36,272 nucleotides of DNA from an uncultured Flavobacteriales bacterium (GTDB lineage: Bacteria; Bacteroidota; Bacteroidia; Flavobacteriales; Flavobacteriaceae), in the NCBI GenBank assembly GCA_913009535.1, contig CAJVXR010000005.1, positions 1 to 36,272 on the forward strand, in the 5' to 3' direction. The position numbers and the translations under genes were made by a program. The notes under the pieces were generated by a model. That model searched no databases. It was not told where the DNA came from and saw only the letters and a list, made by a program, of their open reading frames with translations. Shown here one piece after another: positions 26,075 to 35,164 of this stretch (positions are counted from its first letter, which is position 1; every line of letters starts with the position of its first letter).

Positions 26075-26191
26075 TTATTCCTGTTTATTTCTTTTTTTTG
26101 CAGATTTTGAATTATGCCAAATATTCCATATCGTGAAATACATGTAAGCAATCCAAATAAGACCTCCAATTATATACATTTCTATACTCAT
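26075..26191 (-). CDS. 38-residue single-helix membrane protein
   Basis: The frame from ATG 26191 to TAA gives MSIEMYIIGGLIWIAYMYFT, then a short hydrophilic, basic tail ending RNKQE. It has one membrane helix rich in Trp/Tyr/Met. Its ATG overlaps the stop of the preceding 56-residue gene as ATGA, the usual sign of translational coupling. No family is recognised. Size and topology resemble small accessory subunits of membrane complexes, but there is no complex nearby to assign it to. Confidence 0.6.
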   Translation of the reverse strand: MSIEMYIIGGLIWIAYMYFTIWNIWHNSKSAKKRNKQE

Positions 26192-26358
26192 GTGGTTCTT
26201 CTTTGTCTTAATGCTATTGCAAATAATAATATAGTTCCTGGCCAATGTGCAGAATACTGAGCTGACTCAGTATCTCCGGAAATACCTAAACCTATTGAAT
26301 ATAACATAGCTACAAATGCTATTATAATTGGGTAATACTTTGAAATAAATTCTTTCAT
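26188..26358 (-). CDS. 56-residue two-helix membrane protein
   Basis: The frame from ATG 26358 to TGA gives a protein starting MKEFISKYYP, with a first hydrophobic helix (about 10-26), a short loop with GDTESAQYSAHWPG, a second helix (about 41-50) and the basic end RQRRTT. No known family is recognised. It lies 50 bases after the TonB-receptor stop on the same strand and overlaps the 38-residue gene by ATGA, so the two are very likely a pair. They may be carried on the receptor transcript. Confidence 0.62.
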   Translation of the reverse strand: MKEFISKYYPIIIAFVAMLYSIGLGISGDTESAQYSAHWPGTILLFAIALRQRRTT

Positions 26359-26408
26359 AATTTTATAGTTAAATGTTGTTAAATTTAATATTTTTTTTTA
26401 AATAAATC

Positions 26409-28826
26409 TTAACCACCATATTCATCCCCGCCACCTTGATAACTTTGTCCCTCTCTTTGATACCTTTTCTTCTTTTGATTAATTCTATAAGTAAAGTTTA
26501 GCGTAAAACTTCTTGAACTCCATCTGTATTTTGATTCAGAATAGAAAGTCTCTGTAAATGCTTCACTAATTCTTCCGCTAGAATCAAAGAGATCTCTGAC
26601 ATTTAATGATAATGTACCTTTTTCGTTTAAGATGTCTTTACTAAATGCTAAGTCTGTTGAGTAACTAGCTTTAGTCTTATTGACTGCATCTTCTCTTGGA
26701 CCTCTGTAGTTCATCCTTGTTTGCCACTCAATTTCACCTGGTAAAGTCAACTTATTATTTAATCTCATACTCCAACTTAAATTTTCACTTCCATAATCAA
26801 TTTCATTGTATTCACCTTCAACTTTATTATTATATAAATTAAAATTTGAATTTACACTCCATTTTTTACTAGGTCTATAAGAGAGGTTAAATTCAAACCC
26901 AAATCTTGCATTAGTAGCTAGGTTTATAGGAAACCTCTCAATTATTGGAACATCTGTTCCGCCAAGGTTCACTGTTTCACCTGTATCTTGAGTTATAAAA
27001 TTAAATGTATTAGTTGATTTTTGAAAATACATTGATGAATTTACTGAAAATGAAGATTCAAAGGTCTTTAGATAGCCTAAATCAAAGTTGTTTGAATAAG
27101 TTGGATCTAAATTTGGATTCCCTCTAAATATACTTGTTGGACTATTTTTCGATGGAAATGGATTAATAAACCTTGACCAAGGTCTTCTTAATCTTCTGCT
27201 ATATCCAAAAGTTACACTTTCATCTTCTGAAATTTCAAGACCAAAATTAAATGTCGGAAATACCCCAGTATCGTCCTTTTTAATTAGTTCATCGGTTGTA
27301 ATTTGAATAATGTCTTTTTTAGTTTGTTCAACTCTAACTCCAAAAAGAAAAGAATATTTATCATCAATTTTAAACCCATATTGGGAATATATCGCATTAA
27401 TCTGCTCTTTGTACTGGAATACATTACTTTGTTCTGTATCTAATATTAGATTATTGTTTAAATTAGAATAAACTTTATAATCTTGATATAAATCTGATTC
27501 TTCTATTTTAAATCCTGCTTCAAATTGTCTGTTTTCTCCAATTGGTAATACATAATCTGCTTTAATAAGTTTACTGTCGTTTGTTTCGTCAGATGTAATC
27601 TGCTCAAAGTCTAAATTATTTTGGGTTAAAATAGAGTTTTCATTGTCCGTGTTTTCTCCCATTTGAAAATCAACTACTAATTTGTGTCCTTCATCGTTAA
27701 ATCTTTTATCAAAATTAAGTGAATACTCATAATTTTCATCTTTAGATATTTCGTTTTCTAACCTAAAAGTTTCATTAATAACATCTTGACTACTGTCAAG
27801 TTCTAATGTCGTGTTTTTATTTAAGTTAACTCCTTCAGAATTACTTGTTAAAAACGATGTAGTAATTGATGTATTATCATCAATATACCATTCTAAACCA
27901 GTATTGGTAAATAAACTATTATTTTCTCTTTCCCAATTTCTATTGTCTCTAATAAAAGAGCTTTGATCATCTCCATTGTAATATTCTGAGTAAGCATAAG
28001 AATCTCCAACTCTAAGTCTGTCGCTTAATCCACTAGAATTAAATATATTAACATCACCTGTTCTGTAATTTAGGTTTGTAGATATCCCTGAACTTTTAGG
28101 GTCTCCAATATTCGCGTTCACAGTTCCGTTAAAACCTAATAACTTGTTTCTTCTTAAAATTATATTTATTATCCCACCATTTCCTTGTGCATCATATCTT
28201 GCTGATGGCGAGGTTATAACTTCAACTTTCTCAATAGATTCAGATGGCAGTTGTCTTAGTGCTTCAGCTGAATTTAAACCGACTAAACCAGATGGTTTTC
28301 CGTTAATTAAAATTCTAACATCCTCACTGCCTCGAAGAGCAACATTTCCTTCTACATCAACTGAAATTGATGGCACATTATCTAAGACATCACTAACTGA
28401 TCCTCCTTTTACAGTTAAATCTCTACCCACTGTATATATCTTTTTATCCAGTCTTATATCAACCGTTGTATTTTCTGCAATAATCTCCACCTCATCCAAA
28501 GATTCAGCGTCAATGTCTAATTCAATATTTCCTAGCTTTAAATTACTGGCTACATTTACTCCTTCTTGTATAAAGTTTTTATGTGAAATATATTCAACCA
28601 TTAGATTGTATTCCCCCTTTTTTACAGTAATACTAAATTTACCTTTACTATTAGTTAATCCATCAGTTACTACAATATTATCAGTGCTTAAAACAGTTAC
28701 TATGGCATACTCTAATTCCTCTTTAGTTTCAGACTCCAATACGACTCCCGTAAGTGTGAATTCTTGAGCAATAGTTACGTTGGTAAACAGAATGCTTAAT
28801 ATTGTAAGTAAAAGATAATTTTTCAT
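26409..28826 (-). CDS. TonB-dependent outer-membrane receptor, carboxypeptidase-regulatory-like N-terminus
   Basis: The 805-residue protein has a signal peptide (MKNYLLLTILSILFTNVTIAQ), then a carboxypeptidase-regulatory-like beta domain (about 22-110). A plug domain follows with RGSEDVRILINGKPSGLVG and the conserved YDAQGNGGIINIILRR stretch, then an outer-membrane beta barrel of the OMP_b-brl_3 type. The last residues are Gly/Gln-rich. There is no SusD partner, so it is not a classical polysaccharide-utilisation pair; the substrate is unknown. The frame extends to a TTG at 28841, but ATG at 28826 begins a normal signal peptide and is chosen. Two tiny membrane-protein genes follow. Confidence 0.92.
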   Translation of the reverse strand: MKNYLLLTILSILFTNVTIAQEFTLTGVVLESETKEELEYAIVTVLSTDNIVVTDGLTNSKGKFSITVKKGEYNLMVEYISHKNFIQEGVNVASNLKLGNIELDIDAESLDEVEIIAENTTVDIRLDKKIYTVGRDLTVKGGSVSDVLDNVPSISVDVEGNVALRGSEDVRILINGKPSGLVGLNSAEALRQLPSESIEKVEVITSPSARYDAQGNGGIINIILRRNKLLGFNGTVNANIGDPKSSGISTNLNYRTGDVNIFNSSGLSDRLRVGDSYAYSEYYNGDDQSSFIRDNRNWERENNSLFTNTGLEWYIDDNTSITTSFLTSNSEGVNLNKNTTLELDSSQDVINETFRLENEISKDENYEYSLNFDKRFNDEGHKLVVDFQMGENTDNENSILTQNNLDFEQITSDETNDSKLIKADYVLPIGENRQFEAGFKIEESDLYQDYKVYSNLNNNLILDTEQSNVFQYKEQINAIYSQYGFKIDDKYSFLFGVRVEQTKKDIIQITTDELIKKDDTGVFPTFNFGLEISEDESVTFGYSRRLRRPWSRFINPFPSKNSPTSIFRGNPNLDPTYSNNFDLGYLKTFESSFSVNSSMYFQKSTNTFNFITQDTGETVNLGGTDVPIIERFPINLATNARFGFEFNLSYRPSKKWSVNSNFNLYNNKVEGEYNEIDYGSENLSWSMRLNNKLTLPGEIEWQTRMNYRGPREDAVNKTKASYSTDLAFSKDILNEKGTLSLNVRDLFDSSGRISEAFTETFYSESKYRWSSRSFTLNFTYRINQKKKRYQREGQSYQGGGDEYGG

Positions 28827-28885
28827 AATAATTGATTTCAAGGTAAAAATAAATCCTCTTAGTACATTTAATTGTTAAAAGTATG

Positions 28886-29236
28886 TTATTTTTTCTCTAA
28901 AAAAACCGCTAAATTTTCAAGGGGTCTAGCAATCACAGCACTTTTTTCACTTTCAATAATTGGTCTTTCTATTAGCTTTGGATTAGAAAATAGAATACGC
29001 ACTATATCTAAATCAGACATTTCTTTGCTTTTGTAATTTTCTTTCCAAATAGATTCATTTTTTCGGACTAATTCTATTGGTTTTATTTGAAGCTTATTAA
29101 TAAGTACTGATATTTTTTCTTCACTTAAATCCTGATTTAAATAATCAATTATATTAAAGTTTATTTTTTGATCTTTTAAATATTCTATAGCTTCTCTAGA
29201 TTTTCTACATCTAGTGTTGTGATAAATATTAATCAT
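28886..29236 (-). CDS. ArsC/YfgD-family thioredoxin-fold protein
   Basis: The 116-residue protein belongs to the ArsC family of glutaredoxin-like proteins. It has the active cysteine Cys10 in YHNTRCRKSRE and arginines at 58 (LVRKNE), 91 (ERPI) and 104 (ARPLE), which align with Arg60, Arg94 and Arg107 that hold arsenate in E. coli ArsC. Its length is closer to YfgD (about 119) than to ArsC (141), so arsenate reduction is possible but not certain. It begins one base after the prfB stop, so the two are co-transcribed. No arsenite exporter or ArsR is nearby. Confidence 0.88.
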   Translation of the reverse strand: MINIYHNTRCRKSREAIEYLKDQKINFNIIDYLNQDLSEEKISVLINKLQIKPIELVRKNESIWKENYKSKEMSDLDIVRILFSNPKLIERPIIESEKSAVIARPLENLAVFLEKK

Positions 29237-29237
29237 A

Positions 29238-30345
29238 TTATAATTCCTTTGAGTTTTTAGATTGTCCTGACATCATTAAATAAGATTTTAAAAAAGGCTT
29301 TAGTTCCCCGTCTAGAACGGAGTCTACATTTCCTGACTCAAACCCAGTTCTTACATCTTTGATTAACTTATATGGGTGCAATACATAGTTTCTAATTTGA
29401 CTTCCCCATTCGATTTTCATTTTACCAGCTTCTATATCTGATCTTTCAGCTTGTTGTTTTTTAATTTCTATTTCGTATAACTGTGACTTTAGCATTTGCA
29501 TTGCTCTAGATCGATTATCATGTTGGGATCTAGTTTCTGAACAAGAAATTTTAATTCCTGTTGGTTTGTGTGTAAGCTGAACTTTTGTTTCAACTTTATT
29601 AACATTTTGACCTCCAGCACCACTAGATCTAGCAGTCGTAATTTCAATATCTGCAGGATTAATTTCTATCTCTATTGAGTCATCTACTAAAGGATATACA
29701 TATACCGATGCAAAACTAGTATGCCTCTTAGCATTACTATCAAATGGAGAGATTCTCACAAGTCTATGAACTCCATTCTCACCCTTAAGCCATCCAAAAG
29801 AAAAATCACCTTCAATTTGAAGTGTTACAGTTTTTATTCCAGCAACATCTCCGTCTTGTAAATTTAGTTCTGTTAGTTTGAAGTTGTTTTTTTGACAGTA
29901 CATCATATACATTCTCATAAGCATTTGAGCCCAATCACAGCTTTCAGTTCCTCCAGCTCCAGCAGTGATTTGCAGAACTGCACTCATGCTATCACTTTTT
30001 TCAGAAAGCATATTTTTGAATTCTAATTCTTCTACAAAACTTAATGATTTCTGATAAGTATCAATAATTTCACTCTCACTAGCTTCTCCAAGTTTATAGA
30101 ATTCTAACAAAACTTCTAAATCATTAATTTGTTCTTCTAGAATAGAAAAATCCTTAACCCATTTTTTATTTAACCTTAGTTCCTTTAATAAAGTTTCGGC
30201 AGCTTTGGAATCCTTCCAAAAATCAGGATCAAATGTTTTTTCTTCTTCATTTTGAATTTTTATTTTTATTTCATCTAAGTCAAAGATACCTCCTTAACGC
30301 ACCAAGGCGATCTTGAAGATTTTTAAATTGATCTGTTGTAATCAT
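29238..30345 (-). CDS. prfB: Peptide chain release factor 2, with programmed +1 frameshift
   Basis: RF2 ends translation at UGA and UAA. The real gene begins at ATG 30345: 21 codons ([21 protein letters not shown]) reach an in-frame TGA at 30282-30280. A +1 shift on CTT-TGA-C continues with GAC into the long frame, giving 368 residues in all (E. coli 365). The shifted product restores the expected N-terminal helices, including FDPDFWKD. The stop-codon-reading SPF is at 199-201 and the hydrolytic GGQ at 244-246. Without the shift one would annotate only a 290-residue fragment. The frameshift autoregulates RF2: scarce RF2 favours the shift. Confidence 0.96.
30279..30294 (-). promoter_or_regulatory. 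prfB recoding site: AGGAGG-TAT-CTT-TGA-C
   Basis: On the minus strand an AGGAGG (30289-30294) lies 3 bases before the CTT-TGA-C slip site. It is the standard RF2 arrangement, in which an internal Shine-Dalgarno-like sequence pairs with 16S rRNA and pushes the ribosome +1 at a slow UGA codon. Confidence 0.95.
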
Positions 30346-30465
30346 TGTCAAAATATTTATAGCTAAACTACTATTATATAATTTCTCAAAAAAATTATTT
30401 ATTTTTCTTTTTGTTATTTTTTTACAAATAATTATTCCTTAGTTTTATGATAAATATTTACTCTT

Positions 30466-32883
30466 ATGAAAAATTTATTGCAGTTATACATTTTTTTGTT
30501 ATTTACGACTTGTTTCTCTCAGTCAATTTTAGATAAAGAGTTAGAGAAATTTGAAGGTTTTTTCAACTTTTACTACGATAATTCAACAGATAAAATTTTC
30601 CTAGAGGTTACAGAACTAGATAAAGACTTTTTATACATAAACTCATTAGCAACAGGAATTGGTTCAAATGATATTGGTTTGGATAGAGGTCAACTTGGAA
30701 ATGAAAGGTTAGTTAGTTTTCAAAAGGCTGGAAATAAGCTATTGTTAATCCAGCCAAATTTATCTTTTAGAGCAAGTACGACAAATAAGGCTGAAGAAAA
30801 AAGTATAGAACAAGCATTTGCAAAATCTGTTATTTATGGATTTAAGATTTTAGAAACTATTGATGATAAATATTTAATTGATTTTACTTCTTTTTTAATG
30901 CAAGATAAGCATGGTGTAGCTGATAGATTAAAAGCTGCAAAACAAGGAGCTTATAAAATTGACTTAACAAAAAGTGCATTACAATTAGATCGAACAAAAT
31001 CTTTCCCTAAAAATTCTGAATTTGAAGCATTATTAACTTTTTCAGGAAAGCCAACAGGTAGATTAATCACTAGTGGAGTATCTCCAGATCCATCTTTAGT
31101 TAGTGTTGTTCAACACCATTCTTTTATAGAACTTCCTGATAATGAATATATTCCTAGAGTTTTCGATCCTAGAAGTGGCGCATTAACTATTTCTTTTATG
31201 GATTATGCAACACCTGTACAACAAGAGATTAATAAAAAATACATAACAAGACATAGATTAGAGAAAATTGACCCAACTCTTGAAATGAGTGAGGCCAAAG
31301 AACCTATAATTTATTATTTAGATCCTGGAACTCCAGAGCCAGTTAGATCAGCCTTAATTGAAGGAGCCTCATGGTGGAACCAAGCATACGAAGCGATTGG
31401 TTATAAAAATGCTTTTCAAGTAAAAATGTTACCAGAAGATGCTGACCCAATGGATTGTAGATATAATGTTATTCAATGGGTTCACAGATCTACAAGAGGA
31501 TGGAGCTATGGTTCGAGTGTAGTTGACCCTAGAACTGGTGAAATAATAAAAGGTCATGTAAGTTTAGGTAGTTTAAGAATAAGACAAGATTTTTTAATTG
31601 CTCAAGCTTTAATATCAAAGCCGTTTGTTGATGATGACAATTATGACCCTATGCTAAATATGGCAATAGCTAGAATTAAACAGCTCAGTGCTCATGAAGT
31701 TGGTCACACAATTGGATTTGCTCACAATTTTGCTGCCAGTACAAATAACCGTTCATCTGTAATGGATTATCCTCATCCATTAATTAAACTAACAAATAAT
31801 AAAATTGATTTAACTGATGCTTATGCAGTTGGAATAGGAGAATGGGATAAAGTATCCGTAGCTTACAGTTATTCGGAATTTAACTCAGGAAACGAAAAAG
31901 ATTTATTAGATGGTATTTTGGATAATGCATATGAGAATGGGTTAAGATTTATTACTGATTCTGATGCTAGAGCAACTAGTGGGGCCCATGTGAATGCACA
32001 TTTATGGGACAATGACGGAGATGTTTCTGAAGGATTATCTAAGATTATGTTAATTAGAGATAAAGCTATTAATGATTTTTCTAAATTTAATATTAGATCT
32101 TTTGAGACTTATAGTAAGCTAGAAGATGTTTTTGTTCCACTTTACTTTTTGCATAGGTTTCAAACCGAGGCAGCTGTAAAATTAATTGGCGGTCTTGATT
32201 ATAATTATGTAACAAGAGATGATAACCAGACTATAGTAAAAGACATTTCGTTTGAAAAGCAAAAGAATGCTCTTTTCTCATTGTTAACTACATTAAAAGC
32301 TAAAAATTTAGCTATTCCAAAATCCAAATTAGAATTGTTTCCACCAAGAGCCTATAGCTTTCCTAGGACTAGAGAATCTTTTAAAAGTATGACAGGAGTT
32401 AGTTTTGATCCTCTAAGTGCAGTATCAACTGCTAGTGAAATGACACTTTCTTTATTATTAAATCCAGAGAGAATGAATAGGTTAGTTATTCAAAGTAGTA
32501 TGTCTAACACAACATCGCAGAATATGAGTTTAAGTTATTTACTAACTACTCTAACAAATAGCACTTTCAAATTGGAGAATAAAATTAATGATAGTTATTT
32601 ATTTGAAGTTCAACAGGTGATAAACAATAATTATTTAAAGTTTTTGTTAAACTTAGCTTCTAACAAGAAATCTTTCTTTCAAGTAAAGGCAGAGTCTAGA
32701 AAAGCTTTGAGTAATATTATTCAATTATTAACGTCTAAGAAACATAAAAATAAGTATAGTGGAGAGTATTTAAACATTATTGCTAAATTTAATTCTAAAC
32801 CAGAACTCTTCGTATTAGCTAATAGTCCAAAGATACCTGATGGATCACCTATTGGATCTGCTATGTGTAATCTAAATAATTAA
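30466..32883 (+). CDS. Exported zinc metalloprotease (DUF5117/DUF4953 type)
   Basis: The 805-residue protein has a signal peptide (MKNLLQLYIFLLFTTCFSQ), a long N-terminal region like DUF5117, and a metzincin-like catalytic centre HEVGHTIGFAH with zinc ligands His410, His414 and His420 and catalytic Glu411. A SVMDYPHP stretch with the probable Met-turn follows. It should be a periplasmic or secreted protease; the substrates are unknown. This architecture is common in Bacteroidetes. It is divergent from prfB across 120 bases, and the threonine aldolase gene follows after 6 bases, so both are probably on one transcript. Confidence 0.9.
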   Translation: MKNLLQLYIFLLFTTCFSQSILDKELEKFEGFFNFYYDNSTDKIFLEVTELDKDFLYINSLATGIGSNDIGLDRGQLGNERLVSFQKAGNKLLLIQPNLSFRASTTNKAEEKSIEQAFAKSVIYGFKILETIDDKYLIDFTSFLMQDKHGVADRLKAAKQGAYKIDLTKSALQLDRTKSFPKNSEFEALLTFSGKPTGRLITSGVSPDPSLVSVVQHHSFIELPDNEYIPRVFDPRSGALTISFMDYATPVQQEINKKYITRHRLEKIDPTLEMSEAKEPIIYYLDPGTPEPVRSALIEGASWWNQAYEAIGYKNAFQVKMLPEDADPMDCRYNVIQWVHRSTRGWSYGSSVVDPRTGEIIKGHVSLGSLRIRQDFLIAQALISKPFVDDDNYDPMLNMAIARIKQLSAHEVGHTIGFAHNFAASTNNRSSVMDYPHPLIKLTNNKIDLTDAYAVGIGEWDKVSVAYSYSEFNSGNEKDLLDGILDNAYENGLRFITDSDARATSGAHVNAHLWDNDGDVSEGLSKIMLIRDKAINDFSKFNIRSFETYSKLEDVFVPLYFLHRFQTEAAVKLIGGLDYNYVTRDDNQTIVKDISFEKQKNALFSLLTTLKAKNLAIPKSKLELFPPRAYSFPRTRESFKSMTGVSFDPLSAVSTASEMTLSLLLNPERMNRLVIQSSMSNTTSQNMSLSYLLTTLTNSTFKLENKINDSYLFEVQQVINNNYLKFLLNLASNKKSFFQVKAESRKALSNIIQLLTSKKHKNKYSGEYLNIIAKFNSKPELFVLANSPKIPDGSPIGSAMCNLNN

Positions 32884-32889
32884 ATATTT

Positions 32890-33909
32890 ATGATAGTTGA
32901 TTTAAGAAGTGACACTGTCACTGTTCCTACTAAAAAAATGCTTGAATTTATGATGGATTCAAAAGTTGGTGACGATGTTTATGGAGAAGATCCTGCAGTT
33001 AACCTTTTGCAGACTAAAGTTGCTTCAATGTTTGGCAAGGAAGTAGGGATGTTTTTTCCATCAGGAACTATGGCCAACCAAACTGCAATTAAATTACATA
33101 CAAACCCTGGGGATCAAGTTATATGTGATAAATATTCCCATATATATAATTATGAGGGAGGGGGAGCATCATTTAATAGTGGAGTTTCGTTTAATTTAAT
33201 TGATGGTGAAAGAGGTATGTTTAATAGTGATCAAGCTCTTAGTTCTATTAATCCAAAGGATTTTTATCATAGTCCCTTATCAAAATTAATAGCTATAGAA
33301 AACACAACAAACAAGGGTGGTGGAGCTTGTTGGGACATAGGTGAGTTAAAAAAAATACAAAAAGTAGCTAACTCAAACAATCTTGGGATGCATTTAGACG
33401 GGGCAAGAATATGGAATGCTATTATACACAAAAATGATAATCCCAAAGATTTCGGTAAAATATTTGACACTATCTCAGTTTGCCTCAGTAAAGGGTTAGG
33501 TTGTCCAATTGGATCAGTTTTAATTGGTAATAGTAAGATAATGAGTAATGCCTTAAGAATTAGAAAAATACTAGGTGGTGGTATGAGGCAGGCTGGATAT
33601 TTAGCCAGTGCTGGGATTTATGCTTTAGACAATAATTTAAGCAGATTATTAGAAGATCATCAAAGAGCACATGAAATTGGAGAGGTTTTAGCAAAATCTA
33701 CATATGTAAAATCTGTTGAAAAGATTGAAACAAATATTGTGATATTTGAATTAAATAAAGAAATTAATGAAAGGTCATTTATAGAAAAGCTTTACAGCTT
33801 AAATATTAGGTTAATATCGATGGGTAGTAATAAATTAAGATTAGTTACCCATTTAAACTATACAAATATTCATCACGATTATTTTTTGTCATTAATTAAG
33901 TCTTTATAA
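32890..33909 (+). CDS. ltaE: Low-specificity L-threonine aldolase
   Basis: The 339-residue fold-type I PLP enzyme splits threonine (and allo-threonine) into glycine and acetaldehyde. Seen are the N-terminal DLRSDTVT, GEDPAVN, FFPSGTMANQTA, the PLP-ring Asp170 in HLDGARIWNA and the Schiff-base Lys201 in CLSKGLGCPIGS, followed by RKILGGGMRQAG. The length matches E. coli LtaE (333). It lies 6 bases after the metalloprotease gene, with no evident functional link. No clear terminator follows; the next 202 bases are AT-rich and hold nothing I can name. Confidence 0.94.
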   Translation: MIVDLRSDTVTVPTKKMLEFMMDSKVGDDVYGEDPAVNLLQTKVASMFGKEVGMFFPSGTMANQTAIKLHTNPGDQVICDKYSHIYNYEGGGASFNSGVSFNLIDGERGMFNSDQALSSINPKDFYHSPLSKLIAIENTTNKGGGACWDIGELKKIQKVANSNNLGMHLDGARIWNAIIHKNDNPKDFGKIFDTISVCLSKGLGCPIGSVLIGNSKIMSNALRIRKILGGGMRQAGYLASAGIYALDNNLSRLLEDHQRAHEIGEVLAKSTYVKSVEKIETNIVIFELNKEINERSFIEKLYSLNIRLISMGSNKLRLVTHLNYTNIHHDYFLSLIKSL

Positions 33910-34111
33910 CATAATTTTTTTATATATAATTTATGTTTATTCATAATGTATTATTTGTGCGAATTACATGATTTTTTAATCAAATCTTTATTAATTCAGT
34001 TATTATAATAAGAATAAATTAAATATTATATGTTTTTAAAATAAAACTCTTATTTTTACTCTGTTTGGTTAATATGCTAAAATTACATAACTTGACATGT
34101 TTATATTATAG

Positions 34112-35152
34112 ATGAAAAAACATAAATCAGCTTTCAATAATATATTACAATTAATAGGGGATACCCCTCTTGTTAAGTTACACAATATTACTTCAGATTT
34201 TAAAGGTGATTTTCTTGCAAAATTAGAGTATTTTAATCCAGGTCATTCTTCTAAAGACAGAATTGCATTATTTATTATTGAAGAAGCTGAAAGAAAAGGC
34301 ATTTTAAAACCAGGAGATACTATAATTGAAACTACTTCTGGTAATACAGGTTTTAGTATCGCTATGATAAGCATTATTAAAGGATATGACTGTATTTTAG
34401 CTGTAAGTTCAAAATCTTCTTCTGATAAAATTGACATGTTGAAAACTATGGGAGCTAAGGTTTATGTTTGTCCTGCGAACGTTAGTGCAGATGACCCAAG
34501 GTCTTATTACGAAGTTGCAAAAAGGTTACATGAAGAGATTAAAGGTTCTGTTTATATTAATCAATACTTCAATGAATTGAATATTGAAGCGCATTATAAA
34601 ACCACAGGACCAGAAATCTGGACTCAAACTAAAGGAAAAATAACCCACTTAGTTGCGTGTAGTGGAACTGGAGGCACTATTTCAGGAGTTTCTAGATTTT
34701 TAAAAGAAAAAAACTCTAATATTAAAATAATTGGAGTAGATGCATATGGATCTGTATTAAAAAAATATCATGAAACTAAAGAGTTTGATGAAAAAGAGAT
34801 TTATCCATACACAATTGAAGGTTTGGGTAAAAATCTTATACCCACTGCTACAAACTTTGATCTTATAGATGAATTTATAAAGGTTAAAGATGAGGATAGT
34901 GCACATACAGCTAGAGAATTAGCAAAAAGTGAAGGAATGTTTGTTGGTTATACTAGTGGGGCTGCTTTACAAGCAGTTAAGCAGTTGGATGCAAGAAATG
35001 AATTCAAGTCTAGTGATCTGGTAGTTATTATTTTTCCAGATCACGGAACAAGATATTTAAGTAAGATTTATAGTGATAAGTGGATGGAAACTCAAGGATT
35101 TTTTGATAGTAAGCATGAAAAAATAATTGAAAAAATTCAGTATATAAAATAA
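34112..35152 (+). CDS. Cysteine-synthase-like PLP enzyme, candidate cysteate synthase
   Basis: The 346-residue fold-type II PLP enzyme resembles cysteine synthase and cystathionine beta-synthase. Lys48 in NPGHSSKDR is the PLP lysine (usual form NPGGSVKDR). TSGNTG binds the substrate carboxylate, SGTGGTISG holds the PLP phosphate, and the [14 protein letters not shown] end is of the CBS type. Residues around [14 protein letters not shown] replace the usual QFDNPAN segment of true cysteine synthases. It starts 12 bases before the alpha-oxoamine-synthase gene. That pairing fits the sulfonolipid pathway, in which a CBS-like enzyme makes cysteate from phosphoserine and sulfite. Plain cysteine synthase remains possible. 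Confidence 0.85.
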   Translation: MKKHKSAFNNILQLIGDTPLVKLHNITSDFKGDFLAKLEYFNPGHSSKDRIALFIIEEAERKGILKPGDTIIETTSGNTGFSIAMISIIKGYDCILAVSSKSSSDKIDMLKTMGAKVYVCPANVSADDPRSYYEVAKRLHEEIKGSVYINQYFNELNIEAHYKTTGPEIWTQTKGKITHLVACSGTGGTISGVSRFLKEKNSNIKIIGVDAYGSVLKKYHETKEFDEKEIYPYTIEGLGKNLIPTATNFDLIDEFIKVKDEDSAHTARELAKSEGMFVGYTSGAALQAVKQLDARNEFKSSDLVVIIFPDHGTRYLSKIYSDKWMETQGFFDSKHEKIIEKIQYIK

Positions 35153-35164
35153 TATAATTATTAG

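Noticed and set aside
28144..28767. 207-codon plus-strand frame inside the TonB receptor gene
   Set aside because: It is fully covered by the receptor plug and regulatory-like domains on the other strand, and the peptide shows no recognisable motif.
28827..28841. TTG start for the TonB receptor
   Set aside because: ATG at 28826 gives a textbook signal peptide, and the five added residues contribute nothing.
29238..30110. prfB as a 290-residue gene starting at 30110
   Set aside because: It lacks the N-terminal helices of RF2, and the upstream frame with AGGAGG and CTT-TGA-C explains the missing part.
33910..34111. 202-base AT-rich gap before the cysteine-synthase-like gene
   Set aside because: I looked for a riboswitch, small gene, terminator and TAnnTTTG promoter. 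I found only weak AT-rich hairpins such as GATT-TTTT-AATC, none convincing.
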